The notes beneath the pieces are model-generated. The model was not told the DNA's origin, did not search any database, and saw only the letters and a list, made by a program, of their open reading frames with translations. This document shows positions 1 through 7,909 of a stretch of DNA of 64,000 nt, piece after piece. Origin of the DNA: Labilibaculum sp. (GTDB taxonomy: Bacteria; Bacteroidota; Bacteroidia; Bacteroidales; Marinifilaceae); the NCBI GenBank assembly GCA_016342745.1, contig JAEINT010000010.1:1-64000 (forward strand), read 5' to 3'. Position 1 is the first letter of the stretch. The number at the start of each line of letters is the position of its first letter. The position numbers and the translations under genes are program-made.

Positions 1-4
1 TTTG

Positions 5-77
5 TGATCCCTCTGGGGTTCGAACCCAGGACCCCAACATTAAAAGTGTTGTGCTCTACCAGCTGAGCTAAGGAATC
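5..77 (-). tRNA. tRNA-Lys (anticodon UUU)
   Basis: Read on the minus strand this 73-nt sequence folds as a complete cloverleaf. The acceptor arms GATTCCT and AGGGATC pair over 7 bp with one G-U. The D-arm has TAGCTCAGCTGGTAGAGCA, the anticodon stem CAACA/TGTTG encloses loop CTTTTAA with anticodon TTT, and the T-arm carries GGTTCGAACCC. CCA is not encoded. An anticodon of TTT reads AAA/AAG lysine codons. Confidence 0.96.
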
Positions 78-475
78 GGTCACTCTTTGTTTTCAAAAGC
101 GATGCAAATATAGAGTGATTAAATGGAATTCGCAAACACTAAATCGGAGAAATTTCCAGTTTTTGCAGGAGGAAGTGAGATGGTTTTGCTTTATTGTATT
201 GGCTCGTAAATTGATAGTGAATTGAAAAAAAAATGAAAAAAAATGTAATTCTTTACTTTTACCCGAAAATCCTTATGATAATGGGCATTTTTTTCAATAG
301 ATGCTGGATTAAAATGAAACAAAAAATGAAAGAAAGTGCAGCCAGTTTTCTTTAGAAAATACCAATTTGAAGATCGAATTAATTATAAACGATGAAAATA
401 ATTCTATTTTTGTGGGCGATTAAATGATCAAAGCATCATTTTTATGTCACTTATTAGAAATAAATATCATTTTTC
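78..475. other. AT-rich intergenic region between tRNA-Lys and the SDR gene
   Basis: About 400 bp without a credible gene. It is very AT-rich with A-runs around 225-245. The only signal I can point to is a TATTTTTG box at 405-412. I see no repeat, hairpin with T-run, or RNA gene in it. Confidence 0.5.
405..412 (+). promoter_or_regulatory. Candidate Bacteroidota -7 box for the SDR gene
   Basis: TATTTTTG matches the Bacteroidota -7 consensus TAnnTTTG and lies 63 bp before the start codon at 476. A TTG at the expected -33 distance is not evident, so this is a half-promoter match only. Confidence 0.35.
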
Positions 476-1288
476 ATGAACCAAAAAATTGTAGTAATAA
501 CGGGAGCTTCTTCAGGAATTGGAAAAGCATTGGCTTTTGACTTTGCGTCACGAGGATCAAAAATTGTTCTAGCAGCAAGAAATCTTGACAAATTAAAAGA
601 AGTTGAAGAACAGATTTTGGCAATGGGGAATGAGGTGTTGAGCGTTAAAACGGATGTAAGTGTTGAAAGTGATTGTCGAAAATTGATTGATGAAACGGTT
701 AGCCGATTTGGTGGAGTAGATGTACTGATAAACAATGCAGGAATATCTATGCGTGCTATGTTTGCCGATTTGGATTTGTCTGTACTTAAAAACTTAATGG
801 ATGTAAATTTTTGGGGAACTGTTTATTGTACCAAGTTTGCAATGCCATATATTACCAAAGCTAAAGGTTCAGTAGTTGGTGTTATTTCCATTGCTGGATA
901 TATTGGATTACCCGCTAGAACAGGCTATTCAGCTTCAAAATATGCAATTCGTGGTTTTTTAGACACACTACGAGTGGAAAATTTAAAAACAGGAGTACAT
1001 GTTCTGGTTGCTGCTCCCGGTTTTACAGCGTCTAACGTTCGAAACGTTGCTTTAACGGCTGATGGTAGCTCGCAGGGAGAAACACCAAGAGACGAAAGTA
1101 AGATGATGAGTGCCGAGGAGTGTGCTCGTTTAATTGCCAATGCTGTAGTAAAAAGAAAAAGAGAGTTAATCATGACTTTTATTGAAGGGAAATTTACTGT
1201 TTGGTTGAAAAAGTGGTTTCCATCTTTATTGGAAAAATTAACCTACAATCACATGGCTAAAGAGCCAGATTCTCCTCTAAAGCAATAA
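476..1288 (+). CDS. Short-chain dehydrogenase/reductase (classical SDR)
   Basis: A 270-aa cytosolic NAD(P)-dependent oxidoreductase of the classical SDR family. The Rossmann glycine motif TGASSGIG is at residues 9-16, NNAG at 86-89, the catalytic Ser at about 138, and YSASK gives Tyr151 and Lys155, so the Ser-Tyr-Lys triad is complete. The basic, hydrophobic C-terminal tail (about 220-260) resembles SDRs that associate with membranes or act on lipids. The substrate cannot be told from sequence. The gene stands alone, with a strong hairpin just after the stop. ATG at 476 is the only start that keeps the full Rossmann strand. Confidence 0.9.
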   Translation: MNQKIVVITGASSGIGKALAFDFASRGSKIVLAARNLDKLKEVEEQILAMGNEVLSVKTDVSVESDCRKLIDETVSRFGGVDVLINNAGISMRAMFADLDLSVLKNLMDVNFWGTVYCTKFAMPYITKAKGSVVGVISIAGYIGLPARTGYSASKYAIRGFLDTLRVENLKTGVHVLVAAPGFTASNVRNVALTADGSSQGETPRDESKMMSAEECARLIANAVVKRKRELIMTFIEGKFTVWLKKWFPSLLEKLTYNHMAKEPDSPLKQ

Positions 1289-1295
1289 AGAATTA

Positions 1296-1328
1296 ATAAA
1301 TGGAGATTTTGAGTAAATCTCCATTTAT
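1296..1328 (+). terminator. Hairpin terminator after the SDR gene
   Basis: A perfect 14-bp inverted repeat (1296-1309 with 1315-1328) with a 5-nt loop begins 7 bp after the SDR stop. The downstream T-run is poor, so it may act as a transcript-end stabiliser instead of a classical intrinsic terminator. Confidence 0.55.
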
Positions 1329-1364
1329 ACTGATGTATCGTAACTTTTACTGGCGGTATCAGTA

Positions 1365-1381
1365 TACAATTCTTAATTGTA
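1365..1381. promoter_or_regulatory. Perfect inverted repeat upstream of the sigma-like gene
   Basis: TACAATT-CTT-AATTGTA is a 7-bp dyad with a 3-bp centre, 24 bp before the ATG at 1406. Its position suits an operator in the 5' leader of the sigma-like gene. The dyad is directly visible; its function is inference. Confidence 0.3.
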
Positions 1382-1405
1382 CAAAAAGACCACTACACAC
1401 ACCTA

Positions 1406-2131
1406 ATGGACAAAGCACACTTTAATACATTTATCTTTTCTAATGCAGATAAGATATACTACTATTTATATTGCATTCTGAGAAACTCTGACGACACGGT
1501 TGAAGTGTTAACCAATACTATTGAAGAATGCTGGTATGAGCGAAAGAATTATGAGCATACAGATCTTACCTATGTATTCAAAACAGCTAGGAAATTAGCC
1601 AAAGCACAAATCTTTAAATCTGATGATTTAAAAACAGCTAATTCTATTGAGGGATGCCCTGTGAATTCTAATCCTGCAATGGTTCGTTTTTGTAATTTGA
1701 CAGAAAAATTATCACCAATACAGGCTGAAATTATGTGCTTACGTTCAATGGTACGTTTGAAGTTGGACGAAATAGCCATAGTTGTGGAGTTAGGTATTAA
1801 TAATGTTCAATCTATGCTTGCTAATGTCCGTAAAGAAATTAGAGCACAAATTGATCCTCATGGAGTTTTAAATGATGTGACGGCACATGATATAATTCCT
1901 AAATACTATTCTGGCAAATCTACAATTGAGGAAGAGGAGCAATTACGCTTGTATTTTTTACGTAGGGATCTTGCAGGTATACCTGATATGGATAGAGAAC
2001 TCTTTCAAGTATTCTTAAAAATGGGTAATGAAGAGATGCCAAAAATATGCTCAGAGCAACTGCTTTTAAGAATTAAAGAAATTCAAAAGCCTAAAAAAAC
2101 TTCTCTGTATTCAAGATTATTCAGAAAATAA
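1406..2131 (+). CDS. Degenerate ECF sigma-like protein with an anti-sigma-like C-terminal segment
   Basis: A 241-aa cytosolic protein. Residues about 1-150 have the layout of an ECF sigma factor: a region-2-like helical part, a divergent linker, then a region-4-like part in which 'LTEKLSPIQAEIMCLRSM' leads into a helix-turn-helix-like stretch ('LKLDEIAIVVELGINNVQSML'-type spacing, about 115-140). Residues about 165-190 (IIPKYYSGKSTIEEEEQLR and following) resemble the N-terminal helix that opens many Bacteroidota FecR/anti-sigma proteins. The usual region-2 promoter-melting residues are not obvious. It could be an atypical self-regulated sigma factor or a sigma-derived regulator. No adjacent separate anti-sigma gene is seen. 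The family assignment is moderate; the fusion reading is inference. Confidence 0.6.
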   Translation: MDKAHFNTFIFSNADKIYYYLYCILRNSDDTVEVLTNTIEECWYERKNYEHTDLTYVFKTARKLAKAQIFKSDDLKTANSIEGCPVNSNPAMVRFCNLTEKLSPIQAEIMCLRSMVRLKLDEIAIVVELGINNVQSMLANVRKEIRAQIDPHGVLNDVTAHDIIPKYYSGKSTIEEEEQLRLYFLRRDLAGIPDMDRELFQVFLKMGNEEMPKICSEQLLLRIKEIQKPKKTSLYSRLFRK

Positions 2132-2149
2132 TTGATGCTAGATATGTGC

Positions 2150-3157
2150 TTATTCCACTTTATCTGAAGACTTAAACCCTTTTCCAAGTATTTCATTGGT
2201 TTCCATAACAGCAACAAAAGCAATAGGATCTATAGAGTGAATATAGTCCTGAAGCATAGATAGTTCTCTGCGGTTCACGACGATGAAAATGATCTGTTTT
2301 TCTTTGAGATCTAATGTTCTGTTCCCCTTTAATATCGTTCCATTTAGCTTGTAATCATTGGTAATTTTATTTCTGATTTCTTCGTGTTTTTCAGAAATAA
2401 TGAAAAGAGCTTTTTCGTAAGTCGATCCTTGCAATGTGATATCCGTAACTTTTCCTATAATGAAAAGAACGATCCAGGAATACAATGGAATTTGCCAATC
2501 CATTACAATGTATAAACTACTCAAGACGATTAGAGAGTCTACATAAATTACTAGCTGACCAAGAGGCAGGCCTGTGAATTTTGCTCCAATCATCGCAAGA
2601 ATATCTGAACCTGCAGAGGTCGCTCTAGCCTTTAGTATTAAACCTAAACCAAAACCAATAAAAATACCGCCAAAAATACAGGACAGTAATACATCATCTA
2701 CCAGCGGAATAAAACCCCACCAAGCACTTACAACATCAATAAATAAAGCACATAATATAAAAGAAAGAAAGGTTTTAATACCAAATCGTGGTCCCAAAAC
2801 TTTAATTCCAATTAGGCTCAATGGTATATTAATGGCTAAACTTGCAATTCCAACAGGTATTCCGCCGCCATATTTCCGAAACAAATCATTAGAGTAATCC
2901 ATGAATTGATACAAAAGTCCGGAGAAAAAGCCATCGTAATCTGCTGGATTTAAAATTCCAAAAAGACCTTGAGGAAAGGTTCCTAAGGTTAATTTGTTGA
3001 TAATAATTCCAATTCCATAGATACTACCAGGAACAATTCCATGGGGAATGATAAAGAAAACAAATCCTGCAGCCATAATTAAAGCCCCAGAAATAAGGAT
3101 GGCATAGTTGTAAAACCATTTACCAGAGAATATTGCGTCTTTTTGTATGAAAGCCAA
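2150..3157 (-). CDS. YitT family membrane protein (DUF161 plus DUF2179)
   Basis: A 335-aa inner-membrane protein. Five to six hydrophobic segments fill residues about 15-235, including the family's glycine-rich first helix region (GALIMAAGFVFFIIPHGIVP). The soluble C-terminus (about 245-330, KALFIISEKHEEIRNKI to the end) is a DUF2179-type ligand-binding-like domain. YitT proteins are widespread and poorly characterised; a transport or sensing role has been suggested but not settled. The gene is convergent with the sigma-like gene, ending 18 bp from its stop. Length and domain order are normal for the Bacteroidota version. Confidence 0.85.
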   Translation of the reverse strand: MAFIQKDAIFSGKWFYNYAILISGALIMAAGFVFFIIPHGIVPGSIYGIGIIINKLTLGTFPQGLFGILNPADYDGFFSGLLYQFMDYSNDLFRKYGGGIPVGIASLAINIPLSLIGIKVLGPRFGIKTFLSFILCALFIDVVSAWWGFIPLVDDVLLSCIFGGIFIGFGLGLILKARATSAGSDILAMIGAKFTGLPLGQLVIYVDSLIVLSSLYIVMDWQIPLYSWIVLFIIGKVTDITLQGSTYEKALFIISEKHEEIRNKITNDYKLNGTILKGNRTLDLKEKQIIFIVVNRRELSMLQDYIHSIDPIAFVAVMETNEILGKGFKSSDKVE

Positions 3158-3339
3158 GATGTTTATGATTTTAAGTCGTTGGTAGTAATTTCAATGCATT
3201 ATTTAGATTTTTACAAAATAATAGTTTTTATTGAGAACTTTTACTCTAAATGCGATATTTTCCAATAAATATATCGGTTTGGTGTTGTTTTGTAAATAAA
3301 GAATTGATTGTTTTGCAGAACGATCAACAAAACAAGAGT

Positions 3340-3888
3340 ATGAGAGCTAAAATTAGTAGGGTAATAATGAAGATGTGTGGGTGGAAGTATATTGGTGCTA
3401 TTCCTGAAGTAAAAAAGGCGGTAGTCATCGCTGTTCCACATACTTCTAATTGGGATTTTGTTTGGGGGAAATTAGCTTTTTTATCCCATAATATTCCAAC
3501 AACAGTTTTGATGAAAAAGGAAATGTTTGTATTCCCATTTAATTATATTCTTAAATCTTGGGGCGTGATGCCAGTAGATCGAAGTAAAAAGGGAAATATG
3601 ACTGATCAGTTAGCCAAGGAGTTTGCTAGTCGAGAGTCTTTGTACTTATCTTTAGCTCCTGAAGCAAGTCGAAGCTTAAGACCAGAATGGAAGCGTGGGT
3701 TTTATTTTATCGCCTTAAAGGCTAAAGTACCCATTTATTTAGCAGAAATTAACTACGAAGAAAAAACATTATCTTGTGGTGAAGCTTTTTACCCAACAGG
3801 AAATGTTGACGAGGATATGCTTAAAATTAAAAGCAAATACCTGAATTGTAAGCCTAAATATCCTGAAAATTTTTCTACTGGATTATAA
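3340..3888 (+). CDS. PlsC-like 1-acyl-sn-glycerol-3-phosphate acyltransferase family protein
   Basis: A member of the glycerolipid acyltransferase superfamily, predicted to transfer an acyl chain at the inner membrane face. With the ATG at 3340 it is 182 aa. The catalytic motif I appears as HTSNWD (His34, Asp39) and the phosphate-binding motif as PEASRS (Glu108), followed by 'WKRGFYFIALKAKVPI', typical of the family. An in-frame ATG at 3250 would add 30 residues with no family resemblance, so I prefer 3340. It is followed after 11 bp by the nitrilase gene and is probably co-transcribed with it. The acyl acceptor is unknown. Confidence 0.8.
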   Translation: MRAKISRVIMKMCGWKYIGAIPEVKKAVVIAVPHTSNWDFVWGKLAFLSHNIPTTVLMKKEMFVFPFNYILKSWGVMPVDRSKKGNMTDQLAKEFASRESLYLSLAPEASRSLRPEWKRGFYFIALKAKVPIYLAEINYEEKTLSCGEAFYPTGNVDEDMLKIKSKYLNCKPKYPENFSTGL

Positions 3889-3899
3889 AATTGATTGCA

Positions 3900-4682
3900 A
3901 TGTCTGATAATCTTAGAGTAAGTTTGGTTCAATTAGATTTGAAATGGGGCAATGTAGAGGAGAATCTGCAAAGCATTACACGTTTAATTTCCGGCTTAAA
4001 GAATGCAACTGATTTAATTGTGTTGCCCGAAATGTTTTCATCTGGTTTTATGATGGAAAATAAAGATCAGATTGCTCCAAAAGCAGAAATGACCATTAAT
4101 TGGATGATGAATCAAGCCAAAGAGCTAAAATCAACAATTCTAGGGAGTATAATTGTTGAGGAGGATGGTGTTTATTATAATCGATTGTATTGTGTTGATA
4201 ATGAAAAGATCATTTGTTCTTACGATAAAAGGCATTTGTTTCGCATGGGAGAGGAGCAAGAGCATTTTAAAGGTGGAGATGAAAGAGTTATTTTCACGAT
4301 TGGAAAGTGGAGAATTCGACCTTTGGTATGCTATGATCTTCGATTTCCAGTTTGGAGTAGAAATCAGAATGATTACGATCTTCTTTTGTATGTTGCCAAT
4401 TGGCCTGAAGCTCGACAAGATGTATGGAGTACCTTATTAAAAGCAAGAGCGATTGAAAACCAGTCCTTTGTTTTGGGTGTAAATAGAATTGGACAAGATG
4501 GAATGGGACTGTCTTATGCTGGAGGTTCTGTTGTATACGACTCAAAAGGGAAAGAGCTTATTAAATGCGCTGATAATCAGGAGTATATTTCAACTGCAAG
4601 TCTTAGCTTAAATGAATTGAATGGATTTAGAGCTAAGTTCCCTGTTCATCTTGACGCAGATTCATTTCAAATAAACAAATAA
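3900..4682 (+). CDS. Carbon-nitrogen hydrolase, omega-amidase (YafV/Nit2) type
   Basis: A 260-aa cytosolic nitrilase-superfamily amidase. The Glu-Lys-Cys triad is complete: Glu44 in LPEMF, Lys110 in YDKRHLF, Cys144 in VCYDLRFP. The 'SYDKRHLFRMGEE' and 'NWPEARQDVW' segments are characteristic of the omega-amidase subgroup, which hydrolyses alpha-ketoglutaramate and similar amides in methionine salvage or metabolite repair. A TTG at 3891 could add three residues, but the ATG at 3900 is the better start. It sits 11 bp after the acyltransferase gene, with no obvious pathway link. Confidence 0.88.
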   Translation: MSDNLRVSLVQLDLKWGNVEENLQSITRLISGLKNATDLIVLPEMFSSGFMMENKDQIAPKAEMTINWMMNQAKELKSTILGSIIVEEDGVYYNRLYCVDNEKIICSYDKRHLFRMGEEQEHFKGGDERVIFTIGKWRIRPLVCYDLRFPVWSRNQNDYDLLLYVANWPEARQDVWSTLLKARAIENQSFVLGVNRIGQDGMGLSYAGGSVVYDSKGKELIKCADNQEYISTASLSLNELNGFRAKFPVHLDADSFQINK

Positions 4683-4754
4683 GGTATTTAGTTTTGTGTT
4701 GAAATTCAGATAATTACTCTTTTGTTATTACTTGAGTTTTGTTAATTGTTGTAA

Positions 4755-4770
4755 AACTAAATTTATAGTT
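4755..4770. promoter_or_regulatory. Candidate BlaI-type operator upstream of blaI-like gene
   Basis: AACTA-N6-TAGTT, 38 bp before the BlaI-like start codon. The same 16-bp architecture recurs at 7036-7051 and 7846-7861. BlaI/MecI repressors bind dyads whose arms read ACTA...TAGT with similar spacing (established for the staphylococcal family), so autoregulation is likely. The repeats are seen; the binding is inferred. Confidence 0.6.
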
Positions 4771-4808
4771 ATATATTTAAGACAATAAACAATCCTAAAA
4801 AATAATAA

Positions 4809-5183
4809 ATGAAAGAGCTAACTCGTGCAGAAGAGCAAGTCATGCAAATCCTTTGGGAGCTTGAAAATGCATTTGTAAAGGAGATTATAGAAAAAATTGA
4901 TGAGCCAAAACCTGCTTATAATACAGTTTCTACAATTGTTCGTATTCTTGAAAAGAAAGGCTTTGTAAGTCATATTGCTTACGGTAAAAGCCACCAATAC
5001 TTTCCTTTAATGGGGAAAAAAGAATATACTCGAAGATTTATGAAGGGCTTTGTTCGTAACTATTTCTCGAACTCTTATCGTGATATGGTTTCTTTTTTCG
5101 CAAAAGAAGAACAAGTAAGCCTATCAGAATTAGAAGAGGTAAAAAGAATGGTTGAAGAGCAAATTAAAAAGCAAAGTAGCTAA
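4809..5183 (+). CDS. BlaI/MecI/CopY family transcriptional repressor
   Basis: A 124-aa winged-helix repressor. The N-terminal DNA-binding domain (residues 1-75) contains 'LTRAEEQVMQILWELENAF' and the recognition-helix region 'PAYNTVSTIVRILEKKGFV', both hallmarks of the BlaI family. The C-terminal third is the dimerisation helix pair. It sits 14 bp upstream of the M56 BlaR-like gene, the standard BlaI-BlaR arrangement. In Bacteroidota these pairs usually control genes other than beta-lactamase; here the flanking TonB-like genes carry the same candidate operator. Proteolytic release through the M56 partner is expected by analogy. Confidence 0.92.
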   Translation: MKELTRAEEQVMQILWELENAFVKEIIEKIDEPKPAYNTVSTIVRILEKKGFVSHIAYGKSHQYFPLMGKKEYTRRFMKGFVRNYFSNSYRDMVSFFAKEEQVSLSELEEVKRMVEEQIKKQSS

Positions 5184-5197
5184 TCTAAGAGATTGGA

Positions 5198-7015
5198 ATG
5201 ATTACAGGCATCATCTTATATTTTATGCAATCGGCGATATGCATGGCATTTTTTTATGCCTTGTATTGGTTATTTCTAAAAAAGGATACTTTTTTTAGAG
5301 TTAACCGCATTTTCTTGTTGCTTACAATTCTTGCCTCAATATTAATTCCAACATTAGAAATCCCTTTTCAGCCTGAACCAGAAAGTACAATTGAAACTCC
5401 ATATCATGTTTTAGATGCGGTGGTAAAGACATCACAAGAGTATTTGAGTGGAAATATGCTTGAAGAGGTTGTTGTAACTGCTTCTATAAAAAAAGCAATT
5501 AGCTGGTATCAATATGCAGGGCTAATTTATTTTATAGGCATTTTAATTTTTTCACTTCGCTTTTTTAAGAATCTATTCCAATTATCAAGCTGGAGTAGGA
5601 AAGGAGAGATTCGTAAGGAAAATGGAATTCGTTTAGTCATTTTAACTGATGATTACCCACCATTTTCATTTTTAAACACCGTTTTCATTAGTCAGGAAGA
5701 TTATCAGAAACCTAATTTTAAATCGATTATAGAGCACGAAAAAGTGCATGTAGATCAATTTCATACGTTCGATTTAATACTGATAGAAATTCTTACCGTA
5801 GCATTCTGGCTCAATCCATTTGTTTGGTTCTACAAGTCATCAATTCAAGAAGTACATGAATATTTAGCTGATGATAAGGTTGTGAATGGCGCAGTTAATG
5901 CTCATGAGTATAAAATGCACATCGTAAATCAATTTGCAGGTGGTGATTTATTTCGACTAGCAAATAATTTTGGACAATCTACATTAAAGAAAAGAATATC
6001 GATGTTGGGTAGAATTAAATCTCCCAAAATTGCATTGGTGAAATTACTTCTTTTGATTCCAATTTTAACAGTATTGTTTTCGGCTTTTGCATTTACCATT
6101 GTAGAAAAAGAAAAATTGGATACTGATTTTTCGTTTCGAGAACTGTTACCATCAGAATTGAATCCATTTAGTTCGTATGAGAATGATCAAGTCAATTTTT
6201 TTGGAAATAATGTGGATCACATTGCTGAGAATTGGTCTACTAAAGGAATCAAAAATCTGGAATATAAAAAGGTTGATCATCCCAATGAGATAAAAGTTGT
6301 TATCGACGAAATGCCAGAGTATCCAGGTGGTGACAATGCGCTTCAAAAATACATAGCCAAACATGTATCTTATCCTAAAGAGGCACAAGTTAATGGAATT
6401 GAAGGTCGCGTGTTTGTCTCGTTTGTAGTTAATAAAAAGGGCAAAGTAGTAAATGCTCATTTGATCAAGAAGTTTGATCCTTTCCTAGATAAGGAAGCAT
6501 TGAGAGTTGTGAGCTCCCTTCCTAAGTGGAAGCCTGGTCGACAAAATGGTAAATTAACAAACATTGCTTATACCGTTCCAGTAAATTTCTTATTGAGCAA
6601 CCAAGTTGAAGAACCAGTTCATTCTCCAGATCCGTTATTTTCTAGAATTAAGAATGCTTCAGATTATCATTTGGAGAATCAACTACAGTTAAAATCAAAC
6701 GAGGCATATACAATTGTTGACAGAATGCCACAATTTTTAGGAGCTAACGGTAATCTTAGACGTTATGTTGCTGGAAAAATTCAATACCCAATACTGGCAG
6801 CTGAACAAGGGTATGAAGGAAAAGTTTTTGTTCAATTTGTAGTTGGTCGTGATGGCCGTGTGAAAAAAGCAAAAGTTATAAAAGGCGCTAATATTGAGCT
6901 GAATAAAGAAGCGCTTCGAGTGATTAATAATATGCCAAATTGGATACCAGGAGAGCAAGAAGGTGAAAAAGTTGAAGTGAATTATACAATTCCTATTCGT
7001 TTTTCTTTGAACTAA
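5198..7015 (+). CDS. BlaR1-like M56 metallopeptidase with two TonB C-terminal domains
   Basis: A 605-aa inner-membrane sensor/transducer. N-terminal membrane segments (about 5-30, 35-55, 105-125) flank a cytoplasmic part holding the zinc peptidase motif HEKVH (His180, Glu181, His184). A further membrane helix is near 285-305. The periplasmic region carries two TonB C-terminal domains at about 366-466 and 504-605; each has 'MPxx-GG/GA...YP...G..G+VFV.FVV...G.V' and ends in 'PIRFSLN'-like strands. No penicillin-binding sensor domain is present, so the BlaR analogy covers the peptidase only. It follows blaI by 14 bp and precedes three TonB-like genes. The duplicated TonB domain suggests contact with outer-membrane receptors. 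Confidence 0.85.
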   Translation: MITGIILYFMQSAICMAFFYALYWLFLKKDTFFRVNRIFLLLTILASILIPTLEIPFQPEPESTIETPYHVLDAVVKTSQEYLSGNMLEEVVVTASIKKAISWYQYAGLIYFIGILIFSLRFFKNLFQLSSWSRKGEIRKENGIRLVILTDDYPPFSFLNTVFISQEDYQKPNFKSIIEHEKVHVDQFHTFDLILIEILTVAFWLNPFVWFYKSSIQEVHEYLADDKVVNGAVNAHEYKMHIVNQFAGGDLFRLANNFGQSTLKKRISMLGRIKSPKIALVKLLLLIPILTVLFSAFAFTIVEKEKLDTDFSFRELLPSELNPFSSYENDQVNFFGNNVDHIAENWSTKGIKNLEYKKVDHPNEIKVVIDEMPEYPGGDNALQKYIAKHVSYPKEAQVNGIEGRVFVSFVVNKKGKVVNAHLIKKFDPFLDKEALRVVSSLPKWKPGRQNGKLTNIAYTVPVNFLLSNQVEEPVHSPDPLFSRIKNASDYHLENQLQLKSNEAYTIVDRMPQFLGANGNLRRYVAGKIQYPILAAEQGYEGKVFVQFVVGRDGRVKKAKVIKGANIELNKEALRVINNMPNWIPGEQEGEKVEVNYTIPIRFSLN

Positions 7016-7035
7016 TAAAATTTTTTACGTATATT

Positions 7036-7071
7036 AACTAAGAAATTAGTTACAAAACTAATTTCTTAGGA
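7036..7071. promoter_or_regulatory. Candidate BlaI operator(s) within a 14-bp hairpin before the first TonB-like gene
   Basis: AACTAAGAAATTAGTT at 7036-7051 is a dyad of the AACTA-N6-TAGTT type with arms of 6 bp. Immediately after it, 7056-7071 reads AACTA-N6-TAGGA, an imperfect second copy. Together they form a 14-bp inverted repeat (7038-7051 with 7056-7069, loop ACAA), which could also act as a transcript-end hairpin for the BlaR-like gene. Confidence 0.55.
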
Positions 7072-7114
7072 ATACCAGAAACCAATTTTTAATGTTTAAC
7101 CAAAACCCAATATT

Positions 7115-7816
7115 ATGGAAGTTAAAAAAAACCCCAACTATGATTTGGAAAAAAAACGAGGTTTATTTTTGCAAATCGGATTTCTAGTAAGTTTACTTGT
7201 TGTGTTAATGGCTTTTGAGTATGAAACCCCAGTAGAGAAGATTGCCGATTTAGAGTTTGAAATACTGGATGAAATGGATGAGGTGATTCCAATTACTGTC
7301 CAAGACAAGCCAAAGCCTAAAGAGTTGCCTAAATTTAAACCAATTGAGCTTACGACCATTATACTTGCAGATGATGAAGAAGATGTAGTTGATTTAGATT
7401 TAACTGATTCTGATGCTTTTGAGGATGATTCTTATGATATTGCAGATGTTACAGAGGAGATAGAAGAAGTAGAGGATGTTCCATTTGTAAGAGTAGAGCA
7501 AATGCCAATTTTTAATCCGAAAAAAAATAAGACTTATGACGAAGGTGTAAGAGACTTATTTGTAACCATGCAGAAAATGACAAAATACCCTGTTGTTGCA
7601 ATGGAAAATGGCATTGAAGGAAAAGTATTTGTAAGATTTGTTGTTACGAAGACAGGTAAAGTTGACAATGTAGAAGTAATGCGAAAAGGAGATCCAGCTT
7701 TGGATAATGAAGCAATTCGTGTAGTTCGAAATTTACCGAACTTTAAGCCGGGAATGCAACGGAATAGACCCGTAAGTGTTTGGTTTAGTGGATTCATTTC
7801 ATTTGTTCTACAGTAA
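7115..7816 (+). CDS. TonB-like energy transducer (first of three tandem paralogs)
   Basis: A 233-aa single-pass inner-membrane protein. A short basic N-terminus (MEVKKNP, then DLEKKRG) precedes a membrane helix at about 17-36. A long acidic linker rich in Asp/Glu (about 40-140, instead of the Pro/Lys spacer of classical TonB) leads to a TonB C-terminal domain at about 145-233 ending in 'SFVLQ'. The start ATG at 7115 gives the same N-terminus as its paralog at 7910. TonB transfers energy from ExbBD to outer-membrane receptors; the acidic linker makes a non-canonical role possible. A BlaI-type dyad lies 63 bp upstream. Confidence 0.85.
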   Translation: MEVKKNPNYDLEKKRGLFLQIGFLVSLLVVLMAFEYETPVEKIADLEFEILDEMDEVIPITVQDKPKPKELPKFKPIELTTIILADDEEDVVDLDLTDSDAFEDDSYDIADVTEEIEEVEDVPFVRVEQMPIFNPKKNKTYDEGVRDLFVTMQKMTKYPVVAMENGIEGKVFVRFVVTKTGKVDNVEVMRKGDPALDNEAIRVVRNLPNFKPGMQRNRPVSVWFSGFISFVLQ

Positions 7817-7845
7817 AATATTGACACTTTTTTTTGATTCACTAT

Positions 7846-7861
7846 AACTAAATAGTTAGTT
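7846..7861. promoter_or_regulatory. Candidate BlaI-type operator before the second TonB-like gene
   Basis: AACTA-N6-TAGTT (AACTAAATAGTTAGTT), 48 bp before the start at 7910. It is identical in arm sequence and spacing to the copies at 4755 and 7036. Confidence 0.58.
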
Positions 7862-7909
7862 TCAAATATTGTTTTTATTGATTTGATTGTTTAACGAAAA
7901 TACAATCCT

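Noticed and set aside
3250-3339. A 30-residue N-terminal extension of the acyltransferase
   Set aside because: No family similarity and no signal peptide or membrane function apparent; the ATG at 3340 gives the expected length.
5198-7015. The BlaR-like gene as a beta-lactam resistance sensor
   Set aside because: No penicillin-binding sensor domain follows the peptidase; TonB-type domains are found instead, and no beta-lactamase gene is in the window.
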